A program made the translations under genes and the position numbers. From the NCBI GenBank assembly GCA_034506175.1, contig JAPDQB010000016.1, positions 1 to 64,000 of the forward strand: a stretch of DNA of 64,000 nt. The letters run 5' to 3'. This stretch comes from a candidate division KSB1 bacterium. Lineage in GTDB: Bacteria > Zhuqueibacterota > Zhuqueibacteria > Zhuqueibacterales > Zhuqueibacteraceae. Of this stretch, positions 49,064-57,699 are shown piece after piece (the first letter of the stretch is position 1; every line of letters starts with the position of its first letter). A model generated the notes under the pieces. That model saw only the letters and a program-made list of their open reading frames with translations. It was not told the DNA's origin and made no database searches.

Positions 49064-49326
49064 GCTGCTTTGGCGTACGCCCCTTCGTGTTTATCAAGGG
49101 CTTTTGATGCCACTTTCACAGCCTCTTTTACCGCTTGCACCGGCAGGCCGAAATCTTTTGCCACCATATCGACAGGCCATCCTGCCGCCAACAGTGACAG
49201 AGCATGGCGAACATCGATGCGTGTGTACTTGAACGTGGGGCGTCCGCCACAGATTCCTGGGGCACTAACAATGTATCGCCCCATTCGATAATACTCATAC
49301 GGCTCACCACCAACCGTTTCACGCAC
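49060..49326 (-). CDS. DUF433 (VapB-type) antitoxin
   Basis: 88 residues with the DUF433 signature: VSAPGICGGRPTFKYTRIDV then RHALSLLAAGWPVDMVAKDF and the helix EAVKVASKAL. Members are winged-helix-like antitoxins paired with DUF5615 toxins. The start is GTG 49326, reading MRETVGGEPYEYY. In the same frame a short stretch with a ribosome binding site right after atpH is broken by a TGA, so the native start may have been further up. It is transcribed with the ATP synthase genes, 127 bases after atpH. Confidence 0.85.
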   Translation of the reverse strand: MRETVGGEPYEYYRMGRYIVSAPGICGGRPTFKYTRIDVRHALSLLAAGWPVDMVAKDFGLPVQAVKEAVKVASKALDKHEGAYAKAA

Positions 49327-49453
49327 AAGTTTTTTGGTCTTATTACCAGCACGCGTTTTTGTGACGCTTTTACGCCCGTGGCGGCCATTTGGCGAATTGA
49401 CGCGCTTGACCCCAACTCATGGAGCCTTCTGCATAACTTTGGAAGTGTTCATC

Positions 49454-50023
49454 TTAATTTCTCCTTCCCAAAAACTCCGCGCGCAGGCGATCCAACTGCT
49501 GTTTGACGGAACCGTCGAGAACCTGGCCGTCGACGTTCAGCACGATACCGCCGAGAATCGTCGGATCGACTTTGTTCTCCAACTCGATCTGTTTGTTCAG
49601 ACTCCTGGAGAGCCTGGCTTGCAAATCGTCCGCCAGCCTGGTGTCCAGCGGCACGGCGGTGATGGCGAGGGCGCGGGCGCGGCGAATGTGCCGGTCGTAA
49701 AGCGCGTTAAACGCGCGAACGATTTCTCCGATGACACTGTGCCGGCCTTTTTGCACGACGAGCATCAGGAAATTGAAAAAGAGGGCAGAATACCGATCCT
49801 GAAAAGCTCGTTCCAACGCCGCCTTTTTAGCGGCACGGCTGTTTTCCGGCGAACGAAAGAAATCGGCAAATTCACGATGTTCTTCCAAAACCGTCGCGAA
49901 ATTGTGCAGCTCGCTGCGAATTTTTTCAAGCACGTTTCGCGCCTGCGCCATTTCAAACAGCGCTTTGGCGTAGCGCCGCGCGAGAATTTCTTCTTTCATG
50001 GCAACGGATTTTGCTGATGACAC
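49454..50023 (-). CDS. atpH: ATP synthase delta subunit
   Basis: 189 residues. Links F1 to the peripheral stalk. N-terminal helical bundle with ILARRYAKALFEMAQ; C-terminal part with VDPTILGGIVLNVDGQVLDGSV, the conserved end of delta/OSCP. Lies 16 bases after atpF. Confidence 0.96.
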   Translation of the reverse strand: MSSAKSVAMKEEILARRYAKALFEMAQARNVLEKIRSELHNFATVLEEHREFADFFRSPENSRAAKKAALERAFQDRYSALFFNFLMLVVQKGRHSVIGEIVRAFNALYDRHIRRARALAITAVPLDTRLADDLQARLSRSLNKQIELENKVDPTILGGIVLNVDGQVLDGSVKQQLDRLRAEFLGRRN

Positions 50024-50039
50024 GAATTATTAAAAAAGA

Positions 50040-50540
50040 TCAATTCGGCTCGCCGCTCAGATTGTGCATTTCGCTCAAGGCCTGGCGGATGAGATCCTGA
50101 TGATCTTTCATGGCCAATGAGCGGCCGATGATGCGGCCGGCGATGCTGACAGACAATTCCGCCGCCGTCTGCTTGATTTCCTCGAGCGCTTTTTGGCGCG
50201 CCAGGTCGATTTCCCGCAGCGTGCGCTGCTTGATCTGCTCGGATTCGGTTTGCGCGCCGGCCACGATTTTGGCGCGCGCGGATTCGGCGTCTTTGCGGCT
50301 GCGGGCGATCAACTCCTGCGCTTCCTTGCTCGCTTTCGCCATCATCGCTTCATATTCTGCGCGGGCGTTTTCCGCCGCCCGCTGCGCCGCTTCCGCCTTT
50401 TCCAAAGAATCCTTGATCTTTTTGGTGCGCTCTTCGAGCGCGCCGACGATCGGCTTCCACGCCACCCGACGCAGAATGAAAAGCAACAGCAAAAAAATGA
50501 TGATGGTCCATACGATCAGACCGGTATGAAGTTCAAGCAT
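50040..50540 (-). CDS. atpF: ATP synthase b subunit
   Basis: 166 residues: one N-terminal membrane helix (LIVWTIIIFLLLLFIL) followed by a long charged helix with the family phrase WKPIVGALEERTKKI. Forms the peripheral stalk as a dimer. Only a single b gene is present, with no b' paralogue. Confidence 0.96.
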   Translation of the reverse strand: MLELHTGLIVWTIIIFLLLLFILRRVAWKPIVGALEERTKKIKDSLEKAEAAQRAAENARAEYEAMMAKASKEAQELIARSRKDAESARAKIVAGAQTESEQIKQRTLREIDLARQKALEEIKQTAAELSVSIAGRIIGRSLAMKDHQDLIRQALSEMHNLSGEPN

Positions 50541-50559
50541 GGTTTCTCGTTAAGATGAA

Positions 50560-50787
50560 TTATTTGTTAGCCAGCAGCACACAAATGACTTCACCGAAAA
50601 GCGCCACGCCTTCGATCAGCACGGCGGCGATAATCATCGTACCGCGAACGTCACCGGCAGCTTCCGGTTGGCGGCCGATGGCGTCCATCGCCGAACTGGC
50701 AATCTTGCCGATGCCAAAACCAGCGCCCAAGGCGACAATGCCGGCGCCCAAACCAGCCGCGAGATGTGCGAAACTCAAAGCTTCCAT
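50560..50787 (-). CDS. atpE: ATP synthase c subunit
   Basis: 75 residues, two membrane helices joined by the conserved loop GRQPEA. The ion-carrying glutamate is Glu59 (VLIEGVALF). Residues that mark sodium-coupled rings (a glutamine in helix 1 and Ser/Thr after the glutamate) are absent: the helix-1 position is isoleucine and Gly60 follows. Proton coupling is therefore predicted. Confidence 0.97.
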   Translation of the reverse strand: MEALSFAHLAAGLGAGIVALGAGFGIGKIASSAMDAIGRQPEAAGDVRGTMIIAAVLIEGVALFGEVICVLLANK

Positions 50788-50859
50788 TTGCGAATTTCTC
50801 CTTACGAAAGATCAAGTGAAATGTGACCACACAAACAGGCTTGCGCCCGTTCTACACAA

Positions 50860-51843
50860 TTAATGATGCGCCTCCTGCCCTTCCTCCTCATGGCCGGAAT
50901 GAGCAGCAAAGCCGATGAACAAAGCTGAAAGCAGGGTAAAAATATACGCCTGCAAAAGCGCGACAAAAATTTCCAATAAATTGACGAACAAACTGAAGCC
51001 GATCGACAACGGTGCCACACCATAACCGGCCCAGGGGTTGGCGCCGCCCTGGCCGAAAATGAAAATCAAACTGATGAGCGAGAGAATGACGACATGGCCG
51101 GCGGTCATGTTTGCATACAAACGAATGCACAACGCAAACGGCTTGGTAAACAGGCCGAGAAATTCCACCGGGATCATGATAATCCACATGGCGGGATGGA
51201 CGCCGCCGGTAAAATGCTTGAGATAGCCGCCGAGGCCGTGCGCTTTGATGCCCGCCGCTTGTGTGAAAATAAAGGTCAATGAGGCCAGCGCGGCGGTGAC
51301 GCTGACATTGCCCGTCGCCGTGGCCGCAAACGGCACCAAGCCCAGAAGATTACAGGTAAGAATAAAAAAGAACAAGGTGCACAAATACGGCACAAACCTG
51401 ATGCCGAGGGCTTCGCCCATGTTGGGAATGGCGATCTCATTGCGGATAAATTCCACCACAGTTTCGATCGCCGCCGCAAATCCGGTGGGGACTTCATTGG
51501 GATGGCGCCGGCGCGCGGCCAAACTCAATACGATGATCAGCAGAACCGCCGCCACCATCATCATCACCACGTGTTTGGTGATGGAAAAGTCGATTCCAAA
51601 CAATTCGAAGCGCGGTAGATGCACGGCACCGATGAAGGGCAACTCGATTTCATGGCTGTCGCTGATGTGATGCATGATCACGTCGCCAATATTGTCACTA
51701 CCGCCGTGGCCTTCTTGCGCCGCTGCGGCGTGAGAGGTATCAATGGGGGAAACTGAGAAGGGAGATTCGCCCGGCGGATCAGCCAATACGATTTGAGAAA
51801 ATAGTGCAAGAATCGAAAGAGAGAAAATCAATGCGCCCTTCAT
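50860..51843 (-). CDS. atpB: ATP synthase a subunit
   Basis: 327 residues, longer than the E. coli protein because of a signal-like N-terminus (IFSLSILALFSQIVLA) and about 50 extra residues before the first core helix. The essential arginine of the half-channels is in LCIRLYANMTAGHV. The end is histidine-rich (SGHEEEGQEAHH). The N-terminal extension is usual in FCB bacteria. Confidence 0.96.
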   Translation of the reverse strand: MKGALIFSLSILALFSQIVLADPPGESPFSVSPIDTSHAAAAQEGHGGSDNIGDVIMHHISDSHEIELPFIGAVHLPRFELFGIDFSITKHVVMMMVAAVLLIIVLSLAARRRHPNEVPTGFAAAIETVVEFIRNEIAIPNMGEALGIRFVPYLCTLFFFILTCNLLGLVPFAATATGNVSVTAALASLTFIFTQAAGIKAHGLGGYLKHFTGGVHPAMWIIMIPVEFLGLFTKPFALCIRLYANMTAGHVVILSLISLIFIFGQGGANPWAGYGVAPLSIGFSLFVNLLEIFVALLQAYIFTLLSALFIGFAAHSGHEEEGQEAHH

Positions 51844-51846
51844 GCC

Positions 51847-52239
51847 TTACGAAGTTGATTTCATCCGTTTGAAATATCTTTGAACAGCAATCGTTTCGAT
51901 GAGCTGAAAAAGCAAATACGAAATCAAGAGCGTCCAGGTGAACGTTTTTCCGTCAAAACTGGAAAATTTCCACACCCAGACCAACGCAATTCCAAAAATG
52001 ATCACGCGCAGCATAAAGCCGCCAACTAAAACCAACAAAAATTCCTGCTGCGAACGATGGCTCGCCCAGCGCAGGGCAAAATAGCCGCTGGCGGCCAGCA
52101 ACGCGCTCAGCGCCAGCGCATAAAAAAATCCCCACTGAATTGGCGAGGCGGCGGTCGTCAAGATGAAATTCAGGGAGATTTCTTCAGAAAAAACTCCCAT
52201 CTCAGCTACGCCAAGATGGTGGATAATGTTTCGCATCAA
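51847..52239 (-). CDS. atpI: ATP synthase subunit I-like membrane protein
   Basis: 130 residues with four predicted membrane helices (FFYALALSALLAASGYFALR; FLLVLVGGFMLRVIIFGIAL; WTLLISYLLFQLIETIAV). Small membrane proteins at this place in atp operons assist c-ring assembly. Overlaps the upstream AtpZ gene by four bases and precedes atpB by three. Confidence 0.7.
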   Translation of the reverse strand: MMRNIIHHLGVAEMGVFSEEISLNFILTTAASPIQWGFFYALALSALLAASGYFALRWASHRSQQEFLLVLVGGFMLRVIIFGIALVWVWKFSSFDGKTFTWTLLISYLLFQLIETIAVQRYFKRMKSTS

Positions 52240-52499
52240 TTTTTCTGAGGTGGCGCTTGCCGACCCTGGCTTGAATCGTTTTTAGATTCAGTGCGCAGAA
52301 CGGTGCGATAAAGGCTGATGAACCCGGCGGTTCCACCGAGCATCACGCCCAAGATCAAACCGATGGGTGTAATGGACAGTTTCTGGTCGAGCAGATAACC
52401 CAGATAGCCACCCAGCGCCGCGGCGACTGCAAAACGCAATCCCAAATCTCCGTAAACGGCGATGAGTCGTGTCCAATTCGTTGGGGCGGCTTTTCGCAC
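52236..52499 (-). CDS. atpZ: AtpZ/AtpI-family small membrane protein
   Basis: 87 residues with two membrane helices. The motif GYLLDQKLSITPIGLILGVM then LGGTAGF is typical of the AtpZ/F0F1-I family, whose members form magnesium/calcium channels or assembly factors with AtpI. It follows the bactofilin gene by nine bases. Confidence 0.8.
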   Translation of the reverse strand: MRKAAPTNWTRLIAVYGDLGLRFAVAAALGGYLGYLLDQKLSITPIGLILGVMLGGTAGFISLYRTVLRTESKNDSSQGRQAPPQKN

Positions 52500-52508
52500 C
52501 GCGCTTGC

Positions 52509-52967
52509 CTATCGATTAACTTGTACTTCAGGCCGCACCAGGCGCTCGCCGGGGCGGGCGCGATCGGCAAGGGCAGCGCCTTCCGGCAGTGCCAGCATTT
52601 TGCCGTCGTCCGTCATCGAACAAACGCCTTCAAAGATCGCGCCCTCGTCGATGACGAGCTTGGAGGTTTTCAGCTCGCCGTAAAACGAGGATTTGGATTC
52701 CAACACGACCTTGCCGCTGGCGAAAATTTTGCCTTTGATCTTGCCGCCGACGATGGCGTTCTTGACGCGAATTTCGCCCTCGATCTCGCCTTCTTTGCCG
52801 ATGACGAGCGAATCGGTTGTGCTAACCTGACCTTTGATTCTTCCATCCACACGCAGACTGCTTTGCACTTTGAGCGTGCCATCAACAGCCGACCCCTTTC
52901 CAATAATCGTGTTTAAATCTCCACTTTTCTCGAAATCGTCCATGTCCTTTTTCCCCAGCATTGTCAC
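52509..52967 (-). CDS. Bactofilin
   Basis: 152 residues. The central beta-helix repeats are clear: TIIGKGSAVDGTLKV, SLRVDGRIKGQV, SLVIGKEGEIEGEI, AIVGGKIKGKIFASGKV. Polymerises into cytoplasmic filaments that position wall enzymes or chromosome partners. The gene follows an M23 peptidase gene by 36 bases, the common bacM-lmdC-like pairing for wall shaping. Confidence 0.92.
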   Translation of the reverse strand: MTMLGKKDMDDFEKSGDLNTIIGKGSAVDGTLKVQSSLRVDGRIKGQVSTTDSLVIGKEGEIEGEIRVKNAIVGGKIKGKIFASGKVVLESKSSFYGELKTSKLVIDEGAIFEGVCSMTDDGKMLALPEGAALADRARPGERLVRPEVQVNR

Positions 52968-53003
52968 CTCGCATGCTGTAAGTTAATTAACGAATACCTC
53001 ATC

Positions 53004-53906
53004 CTATTTCGAGTTGGCGCGAAACGCAAGGAGTATCTGGCGGGGGTCTATGGCCACACCGTCCTTCCAAACCTCGAAGTGCAGATGCGGGCCGGAGCTT
53101 TGGCCAGAACTCCCCAACAACGCGATCGGCTCGCCTCTTTTCACAAACGTTCGATCATGGACCAGAAGCCGATCATTGTGCCCATAATATGAAAACATAT
53201 TATCGCCATGATGAATAATGACGAGATTCCCCCAAACATACGTCCAATTGGCGAACACCACCTGCCCGTCACCGGCGGCCAGAACCACGGAGCCGCGCTT
53301 GCCGGCAATATCAATGCCCGGATGCGAGCGAAACGGAAACTCTTTGCTGCGCGAAAATTCCGTCGTCAACACGCCTTCCACCGGCAGCAGCGTCGGCATG
53401 TTCGCGGCAAACCGCGAATCATTGTCGCGCCGCCGGATCGTAAAGCCGCTCGACGGCATCGTCGCTTCTTTTACTGACTCAGAGCCGGTGGCGATTTCCG
53501 CGCCCGACATTGACGGATTAATTTTTGCCGTGACCATCGGCTGATTATTGTCTAGATTGTTCGGCAAAATGGCGCTCATGCCGCCCCGGGCCTGCGGATC
53601 AACGCCCAACAGGCTCAAAATCTTTGCCTGCTCCTTGCTCATCCGTTCCAATTCCGCGGACAACTGGTAGACGCGTTTGTTGTCTTCCAGCAGTTGCGTA
53701 TTCGACCGCTCCAGTTCGTTGTTCTCGGCGGAGATTCGATAATACTTCCAATAAAAAACTCCACCTAAAACCATATGAAGCGCCAGAACGATGCCGAGAG
53801 CAATCAGCACTTTGGCGAGCAGCCAACTCACGCGAAAATTATACGGCTCGGCATTGTCATCCGGGATGAGCAAAACCGAAATTCTTCGCGCACGTTTTTT
53901 TTTCAT
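53004..53906 (-). CDS. M23 (LytM-type) peptidase with coiled coil
   Basis: 300 residues: an N-terminal membrane segment (about 27-52), a short coiled coil (ELERSNTQLLEDNKRVYQLS), and a C-terminal LytM domain with SHPGIDIAGKRG (first His/Asp of the zinc site) and GPHLHFEVW (HxH). All zinc ligands and the late histidine pair are present, so it is likely an active peptidoglycan endopeptidase. It heads the transcript that continues through bactofilin into the ATP synthase genes. Confidence 0.93.
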   Translation of the reverse strand: MKKKRARRISVLLIPDDNAEPYNFRVSWLLAKVLIALGIVLALHMVLGGVFYWKYYRISAENNELERSNTQLLEDNKRVYQLSAELERMSKEQAKILSLLGVDPQARGGMSAILPNNLDNNQPMVTAKINPSMSGAEIATGSESVKEATMPSSGFTIRRRDNDSRFAANMPTLLPVEGVLTTEFSRSKEFPFRSHPGIDIAGKRGSVVLAAGDGQVVFANWTYVWGNLVIIHHGDNMFSYYGHNDRLLVHDRTFVKRGEPIALLGSSGQSSGPHLHFEVWKDGVAIDPRQILLAFRANSK

Positions 53907-54152
53907 ACGTCACACCATCATACTTCTTGCGTCGTTAAAAGCCCGTCATCTACGAACGCAATCCCGCCGGCATGGCGAGTTCCAACGAACTGGCGCCAAA
54001 ACCTCGGCAAATCAGCGCCAACCATGTACCAAACATCGCCGTAGCTTGCGGAAAATCAAGGCTGTCGCAAAGTCTTAAAATAATTATTTTGCGTTCAAAA
54101 GTCAATCTTTTTCTCATGAAATTTCTCATGAATTTAAAATTTGAAAAATCTC
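53907..54152. other. Divergent intergenic region, M23 and trp
   Basis: Gene-free. Contains the minus-strand promoter (54077-54105) and, next to it, the trp promoter (54153-54181). A+T-rich towards the trp side. No open frame is supported. Confidence 0.6.
54077..54105 (-). promoter_or_regulatory. Putative promoter of the M23-bactofilin-ATP synthase transcript
   Basis: Minus strand TTGACT (54100-54105), 17-base spacer, TATTTT (54077-54082). About 170 bases before the M23 start. Very similar to the phd promoter at 61019-61047, spacer included. Confidence 0.6.
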
Positions 54153-54181
54153 TTGACTATAACAATACAATTGCTTAAATT
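54153..54181 (+). promoter_or_regulatory. Promoter of the trp operon
   Basis: TTGACT (54153-54158), 17-base spacer, TAAATT (54176-54181). Places transcription start near 54188, 18 bases before the leader peptide ATG. Confidence 0.75.
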
Positions 54182-54205
54182 GGCAATCAATTTAATGAGA
54201 TCGTT

Positions 54206-54310
54206 ATGAAAATTCAGAGCACTTCCACCGTTCGATTTTATTGGAGCTACTGGTATTGGCGCCAGCGTGGCCATGGTGGAAACTGCTCTTTTCCGGCGCA
54301 GCTCGGATAG
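54206..54310 (+). CDS. trpL: trp operon leader peptide
   Basis: A 34-codon frame with GAGA upstream. Residues 11-18 read FYWSYWYW: three Trp codons (54242, 54251, 54257) among six, in an otherwise unremarkable peptide. A ribosome slowed here by lack of charged Trp-tRNA would cover the segment 54223-54229, which otherwise pairs with 54275-54281. The frame ends with TAG 32 bases before the attenuator stem. This is the classical leader design; its discovery here is by inspection only. Confidence 0.88.
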   Translation: MKIQSTSTVRFYWSYWYWRQRGHGGNCSFPAQLG

Positions 54311-54341
54311 ACTCGATCATAGCAGCTTACAAAAGGTCTAC

Positions 54342-54381
54342 AACCCCACCATGGCAACACCAGGTGGGGTTTTTTATTTTT
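54342..54381 (+). terminator. trp attenuator (terminator with competing antiterminator)
   Basis: Terminator stem AACCCCACC (54342-54350)/GGTGGGGTT (54363-54371) then TTTTTATTTTT. The left arm overlaps 54346-54355, which can instead pair perfectly over 10 bases with GCCATGGTGG at 54270-54279 inside the leader reading frame (antiterminator). The leader segment 54275-54281 can itself pair with 54223-54229, completing the 1:2, 2:3, 3:4 scheme. Confidence 0.88.
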
Positions 54382-54395
54382 AGCTATTTTATTTT

Positions 54396-55946
54396 ATGCG
54401 ACTGTGGCCATCCTTTGAAGAATTTTCGCGGCTGGCGCGGCAGGGCAACCTCGTGCCGCTCAGCCTCTCGCTGCCGGCGGATACGTTCACGCCGGTCTCC
54501 ATTTTTCTGCGGCTGGCGGAGGCACAGCGCCACGGCTTTCTCCTGGAAAGCGTCGAAGGCGGCGAAAAAATCGCGCGCTATTCCTTTCTCGGGTTTGCAC
54601 CGCGCTTGTTCGCGCGTTATTTTCGTTCATGCGCTTCGCCAGCCTCCAGACTTCCGATCGAACGCTTACAGCCACAGTTGCCGTTTGACGATCACGAACC
54701 CGCGCCGGCCGATATTTTTGCTTACCTGCAAGCGGCGCGCAAAAAATTTCAACCGGTGCGGCCGGCCGGCCTGCCACGGTTCACCGGCGGTTTCGTCGGT
54801 TATTTCGGCTACGACACGGTGCGGGATTTGGAAAACCTGCCGGCGCCGCCGCCAGCGTTGCGGCCAGAATCTGATCAGACAACCACAAAATTTCCCGACG
54901 CCGAATTTGGTTTATACGACACGGTTATCGTCTTCGATCACGTGCAGCAGCAAATTTTGCTGATCACCAACGTTCTTCTCGACGACGGCGAATTGAATGT
55001 GCGGCGGCGCTACGAAGAGGCCGGCGAGCGGCTGGAAAAAATTCGCGCGCAAATTTGCGCGCCGCTGCAACCGCCGGAAAGCCGTTCTTCCTCGCCGGCG
55101 CACTTGCCCGAGCCGCACGCCAATTTTCCGCGTCAAGAATTTCTCGCCGCCGTCGGCAGAGCCAAAGAGCATATCGCCGCCGGAGACATCTTTCAGGCCG
55201 TGCTGTCGCAGCGTTTTTCCTGCGCGCTTTCGGTTTCTCCTTTTCAAATTTATCGCGCCCTGCGCCGCATCAATCCGTCGCCGTACATGTATTTTCTCCA
55301 ACACGATGAAAACTGCCTGATCGGCTCGTCGCCGGAAGCGCTGCTGCGCGTTGAAAATCGCGTCGCCGAAGTGCGGCCCATCGCCGGCACGCGCCGCCGC
55401 GGCACGGACGCCGCCGAAGATCATCGCCTGGAAGCGGAACTGCGCGCGGACGCCAAGGAACGCGCCGAACATCTCATGCTCGTCGATCTTGGCCGCAACG
55501 ATCTCGGCCGCGTTTGTGAATTTGGCAGCGTTGAGGCCAACGAGTTGATGGCGGTGGAGCGTTATTCGCACGTGATGCATTTGGTTTCCAACGTGCGCGG
55601 AAAATTGCGGCCCGAGTTCGATGCCATCGACGCCTTGCGCGCGTGTTTTCCCGCCGGCACCGTGAGCGGCGCGCCGAAAATCCGCGCCATGGAAATCATC
55701 GACAAACTGGAGCCGGAGCGGCGCGGGCCTTATGCCGGCGCGGTGGGGTACCTCGATTTCTCCGGCAATCTCGACACCTGCATCACCATTCGCACGATTT
55801 GGACGCAGGGCCAGCAGGCGTTTTTCCAAGCCGGCGCCGGCATCGTCGCCGATTCCGATCCGGTGCGCGAATATCAGGAAACCATTGAAAAGTCGCGCGC
55901 GGTTTGGAATGCGATTGATCTGGCGGAGCGGGGGTTGGAATCTTGA
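54396..55946 (+). CDS. trpE: Anthranilate synthase component I
   Basis: 516 residues. Converts chorismate to anthranilate using ammonia from the TrpG domain. The N-terminal domain has FLLESVEGGEKIARYSFLGF, whose LLES segment forms the tryptophan feedback site. The chorismate-binding half has PIAGTRRRGTD, HLMLVDLGRNDLGRV and FPAGTVSGAPKIRAMEII. The start lies 15 bases after the attenuator T run. Confidence 0.97.
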   Translation: MRLWPSFEEFSRLARQGNLVPLSLSLPADTFTPVSIFLRLAEAQRHGFLLESVEGGEKIARYSFLGFAPRLFARYFRSCASPASRLPIERLQPQLPFDDHEPAPADIFAYLQAARKKFQPVRPAGLPRFTGGFVGYFGYDTVRDLENLPAPPPALRPESDQTTTKFPDAEFGLYDTVIVFDHVQQQILLITNVLLDDGELNVRRRYEEAGERLEKIRAQICAPLQPPESRSSSPAHLPEPHANFPRQEFLAAVGRAKEHIAAGDIFQAVLSQRFSCALSVSPFQIYRALRRINPSPYMYFLQHDENCLIGSSPEALLRVENRVAEVRPIAGTRRRGTDAAEDHRLEAELRADAKERAEHLMLVDLGRNDLGRVCEFGSVEANELMAVERYSHVMHLVSNVRGKLRPEFDAIDALRACFPAGTVSGAPKIRAMEIIDKLEPERRGPYAGAVGYLDFSGNLDTCITIRTIWTQGQQAFFQAGAGIVADSDPVREYQETIEKSRAVWNAIDLAERGLES

Positions 55947-55991
55947 TGCTGGATGCTTGATGCTTTTTTTACGAATTACGTTTTACGAATT

Positions 55992-57665
55992 ATGATTTTA
56001 ATCATCGACAACTTTGATTCCTTCACCTACAATCTCGTGCAATATCTCGGCGAGCTGGGCGCGGCGTTGCAGGTGTTTCGCAATAACGCCGTCACAGTGG
56101 AGCAGATTGCGGAGATGAAACCGGCAGGCATTGTGATTTCTCCCGGGCCAGGACGGCCTGAGGAGGCCGGCGTCACCATTTCGGTGATCCAAAAATTGGC
56201 CGGCAAAATTCCACTGCTCGGCGTTTGTCTTGGCCATCAAGCCATCGGCGCGGCTTTCGGCGGCGAGGTGGTGCGCGCTCCGGAATTGATGCACGGCAAA
56301 ACCTCTGAAATTCATCACGACGGCAAGGGGCTGTTTCGTGAAATTGAAAATCCTTTCATCGCCACGCGCTATCACTCGTTGATCATTGCGGAAGCCTCGC
56401 TGCCTTCCAGCCTCGAAGTGACGGCGCGCAGCGAAAGCGGCTTGATCATGGGCGTGCGGCATCGCGAGTTTTTGGTCGAAGGCGTGCAGTTTCATCCGGA
56501 ATCGATCATGACTGCCGCTGGAAAAAACATTCTGCGCAATTTTTTGCAGCTTTGTTCTTCCGACAAAAATGCAGTACAGACAAACGCCGCGGTGCCTTCG
56601 CAGAGTCCGCCCTCGTCCCATTTCAACTCGAAATCGGGAAATCGTATGTTGCAACAAACCATTGCACAGGTTATCGACCGCATCGATCTTGGCCGTGCGC
56701 AAGCTTACGCCGCCATGAACGAAATCATGAGCGGGGCGGCGACGCCGGCGCAGATTGCGGCTTTTCTTGTGGCCATGCGCATGAAAGGCGAACGGCCGCA
56801 GGAAGTCGCCGGCTTGGCCCAAGCGATGCGCGAGCGCGCCACGCCAGTGACGACGCGGCGGGAAAATCCCATCGATATGTGTGGCACCGGCGGCGATGGC
56901 AAAGGCACGTTCAACATTTCAACGGTGGCGTCATTCGTGGCGGCCGGCGGTGGCGTGACGGTGGCGAAACACGGCAATCGTTCGGTTTCCAGCCAATGCG
57001 GCAGCGCCGATGTTTTGGAAGCGCTCGGCGTCAACATCAACCTCACCGCGGCGCAGATGAGCCAATGTCTCGATGAAATCGGCATCGCGTTTTTGTTCGC
57101 GCCGGTTTTGCACAGCGCCACCAAACACGCGGTCGGCCCGCGCAAGGAAATCGGCACTCGCACCGTCTTCAACATTCTCGGCCCGCTCACCAATCCCGCC
57201 GGCGTCAAGCGGCAGTTGCTGGGCGTTTATGATCGCCAACTCGCAGCGCTGATGGCGGAAGTTCTCGCCGAGCTTGGCGCAGAACACGCGCTGGTCGTGC
57301 ATAGTGATGACGGCCTCGACGAAATTTCAGCGAGCGGTTCGACCACGATGCTCGAAATACGCCAAGGCCGCATTTCCGAAAAAACGCTGGCGCCGGAAGA
57401 TTTTGGATTTTTGCCTGCCAACGGCGAGAGCATCGCCGGCGGCAACGCCGTTCAGAACGCGCAGACGGCTTTGCGAATTTTGCACGGCGAAAAAAGCGCC
57501 GGTCGCGACATCGTGATCGCCAATGCAGCGTGCGGCTTTTGGGTGGCGGGTCTGGCAAAAAATATTTCGGAGGGCGTGGCCATGGCCAGACAGAGTCTCG
57601 ACTCCGGCACGGCGCTGGCAAAGCTCGAAGCACTGCGCCAACTGAGCAACAGTTTTAACTCTTAA
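55992..57665 (+). CDS. trpGD: Fused glutamine amidotransferase/anthranilate phosphoribosyltransferase
   Basis: 557 residues in one frame. Residues 1-200 are a class I amidotransferase with the nucleophile Cys79 in [10 protein letters not shown] and the His/Glu pair in GVQFHPES. A Ser/Pro-rich linker (about 203-217) leads into TrpD with [34 protein letters not shown], and [20 protein letters not shown]. The fusion order is as in enteric bacteria. A Met at residue 219 could allow internal initiation of TrpD. The start at 55992 gives the usual [14 protein letters not shown]. Confidence 0.95.
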   Translation: MILIIDNFDSFTYNLVQYLGELGAALQVFRNNAVTVEQIAEMKPAGIVISPGPGRPEEAGVTISVIQKLAGKIPLLGVCLGHQAIGAAFGGEVVRAPELMHGKTSEIHHDGKGLFREIENPFIATRYHSLIIAEASLPSSLEVTARSESGLIMGVRHREFLVEGVQFHPESIMTAAGKNILRNFLQLCSSDKNAVQTNAAVPSQSPPSSHFNSKSGNRMLQQTIAQVIDRIDLGRAQAYAAMNEIMSGAATPAQIAAFLVAMRMKGERPQEVAGLAQAMRERATPVTTRRENPIDMCGTGGDGKGTFNISTVASFVAAGGGVTVAKHGNRSVSSQCGSADVLEALGVNINLTAAQMSQCLDEIGIAFLFAPVLHSATKHAVGPRKEIGTRTVFNILGPLTNPAGVKRQLLGVYDRQLAALMAEVLAELGAEHALVVHSDDGLDEISASGSTTMLEIRQGRISEKTLAPEDFGFLPANGESIAGGNAVQNAQTALRILHGEKSAGRDIVIANAACGFWVAGLAKNISEGVAMARQSLDSGTALAKLEALRQLSNSFNS

Positions 57666-57699
57666 CCCGAACGTTAAAAGACGCTTTGGAATTGAATAA

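Noticed and set aside
50560..50787. Sodium-coupled ATP synthase
   Set aside because: The c subunit lacks the Gln and Ser/Thr ligands of sodium-binding rings.
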